DNA from: a virus
Direction: 5' to 3' (one strand)
Length of the DNA stretch: 21,483 nucleotides
Virus record (IMG/VR): IMGVR_UViG_3300009285_000752
Coordinates: 1 to 21,483 of that record
The notes below the pieces were generated by a model. That model saw nothing but the letters and a program-made list of their open reading frames with translations. It made no database searches and had not been told where the DNA came from. Made by a program: the position numbers and the translations under genes. Below, one piece after another: positions 20,914 to 21,483 of this stretch. Within the stretch, counting starts at the first letter, position 1; each line of letters opens with the position of its first letter.

Positions 20914-20954
20914 CTTTCTTTCCTTCAATTAGTTTTCTACTTAGTTGAATAAGT

Positions 20955-20969
20955 TTAATGCAGTTTCAT
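20955..20969 (-). CDS. Four-codon leader ORF
   Basis: AAGGAGGTG lies three bases before ATG 20969, a near-perfect ribosome binding site, yet the frame reads only MKLH and stops. It sits just downstream of the promoter at 20995-21024. Minimal ORFs with strong binding sites act in some transcripts as leader or ribosome-loading sites; here this is only a suggestion. Confidence 0.35.
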   Translation of the reverse strand: MKLH

Positions 20970-20994
20970 TGCCACCTCCTTAGTTACATAATAT

Positions 20995-21024
20995 ATTATA
21001 CCACGAAGCGTTCACACCAGTCAA
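20995..21024 (-). promoter_or_regulatory. Sigma70-like promoter P1 of the - strand block
   Basis: On the - strand TTGACT (21024-21019), an 18-base spacer, and a perfect TATAAT (21000-20995). Transcription would begin near 20988 and read the leader ORFs and the gene at 20884. It shares ACTTGACT, the spacer end CTTCGTGG and TATAAT with the promoter at 21443-21472, so the two are copies. Confidence 0.8.
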
Positions 21025-21025
21025 G

Positions 21026-21436
21026 TTAGAGACGATTGCCGTATTCTTGCTTTTCTTCACGCTTTATAAACTGGCAATTCATACAAAGCGTTTGGTAGCC
21101 GGTTGGATAATTTCGTTTTCTGAGACTACTATAATTTCTATTAGAGTCGTTCCTTCGTAAAGTCCTTTCTTTATATCCTTTCCCATCTATGTGGTCTACA
21201 CTTAGCGCTCGTATGTCAGTAAAACCGCACTTTACACAAGCGAGCTTCCCGTTCCCGTAGTGCGTTAAGACCGCAATCTTCGCACGAACTTTAGAAGTTT
21301 TTGACGCAGCATACTTACGACTCTTCCTTATTTCTTGCTCTTCAATAGATAAGCGTGGCGCAAGCGAGTCCCAGAAGTCCTTTTCTTCCTCTGTTATCTC
21401 ACTCTTTTTAATCCTGATGATGTCATATTTACCCAT
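21026..21436 (-). CDS. HNH homing-type endonuclease (leaderless transcript likely)
   Basis: 136 residues from ATG 21436. The zinc pair CVKC, SVDHIDG (HNH His) and LCMNCQFIKR match the paralogue at 3-308; the shared end GYQTLCMNCQFIKR is identical. The N-terminal 60 residues are helical and basic (SIEEQEIRKSRKYAASKTSK), a likely DNA-binding part. A start at 21472 is wrong because it would be the TTG of the promoter -35. The A of ATG 21436 lies seven bases after the TATAAT of that promoter, about where transcription should begin, and there is no ribosome binding site; the message is probably leaderless. The gene lies between two copies of the same promoter, which fits insertion or duplication by homing. 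Confidence 0.82.
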   Translation of the reverse strand: MGKYDIIRIKKSEITEEEKDFWDSLAPRLSIEEQEIRKSRKYAASKTSKVRAKIAVLTHYGNGKLACVKCGFTDIRALSVDHIDGKGYKERTLRRNDSNRNYSSLRKRNYPTGYQTLCMNCQFIKREEKQEYGNRL

Positions 21437-21442
21437 TAAATA

Positions 21443-21472
21443 ATTATACCACGAAGAGCCGGCAATAGTCAA
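21443..21472 (-). promoter_or_regulatory. Sigma70-like promoter P2 of the HNH gene
   Basis: On the - strand TTGACT (21472-21467), an 18-base spacer, and TATAAT (21448-21443), preceded by AC as in P1. The spacer ends CTTCGTGG exactly as in P1. The predicted start of transcription falls on or next to the HNH ATG. Confidence 0.8.
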
Positions 21473-21483
21473 GTAAAGTTATC

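Noticed and set aside
21437-21472. Upstream TTG start for the HNH gene at 21472
   Set aside because: The TTG is the first half of the TTGACT -35 element and the added residues would be the promoter itself.

Overview
The window is a stretch of a tailed double-stranded DNA bacteriophage genome, probably virulent and probably short-tailed (podovirus-like). The host cannot be named. Most genes have strong AGGAGG-type ribosome binding sites, many gene pairs overlap by ATGA or TAATG, and the base composition is moderately AT-rich. No terminase, portal, tape measure, integrase, repressor, tRNA or CRISPR is visible.

Layout. Positions 3-11494 hold the virion block on the + strand. It runs: a 5'-partial HNH nuclease; a coiled-coil scaffold; the major capsid protein; two tandem related Bbp16-like cement proteins; several small beta-rich or helical virion proteins; a concanavalin-like lectin protein; a membrane-anchored coiled-coil protein; a baseplate-hub-like protein with its TAATG-coupled adhesin; two small two-helix membrane proteins that are holin candidates; and a long head-tail-adaptor-like protein. 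A hairpin at 11516-11560 sits where this block meets the opposing one. Positions 11533-21436 hold the DNA-metabolism block on the - strand. In order of transcription it has: an HNH nuclease; a putative OB-like protein; a small helical protein; a gene-free structured region; several small Cys-rich proteins; a Cas4-like Fe-S exonuclease; an AAA/RecA-like ATPase; an ERCC4-HhH nuclease; a DUF4406 (deoxyribosyltransferase-like) protein; a DNA methyltransferase; a zinc-ribbon protein; and a family A DNA polymerase.

How it works together. The - strand block copies, processes and modifies DNA: polymerase, the ATPase plus Cas4-like and ERCC4 nuclease trio, and methyltransferase. The + strand block builds the particle and its receptor-binding parts. 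Two near-identical sigma70-like promoters, at 20995-21024 and 21443-21472, flank the HNH gene and drive the - strand block. A third candidate promoter precedes the zinc-ribbon/polymerase pair.

Most notable. (1) About 590 bases without a gene (19427-20014) are packed with long inverted repeats arranged like domains of a large ornate noncoding RNA. (2) Two genes, one being the ATPase whose Walker A motif lies upstream of every usual start codon, appear to start at ATC placed identically after the same GGAGGTGTA(A/T)T leader. (3) The polymerase has His where family A enzymes keep the steric-gate Glu. (4) The HNH gene appears to be transcribed without a leader from one copy of a duplicated promoter. 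Several real genes are shorter than 60 codons and were found by direct reading (9593-9766, 11837-11986, 13689-13853, 19304-19426, 20015-20179).
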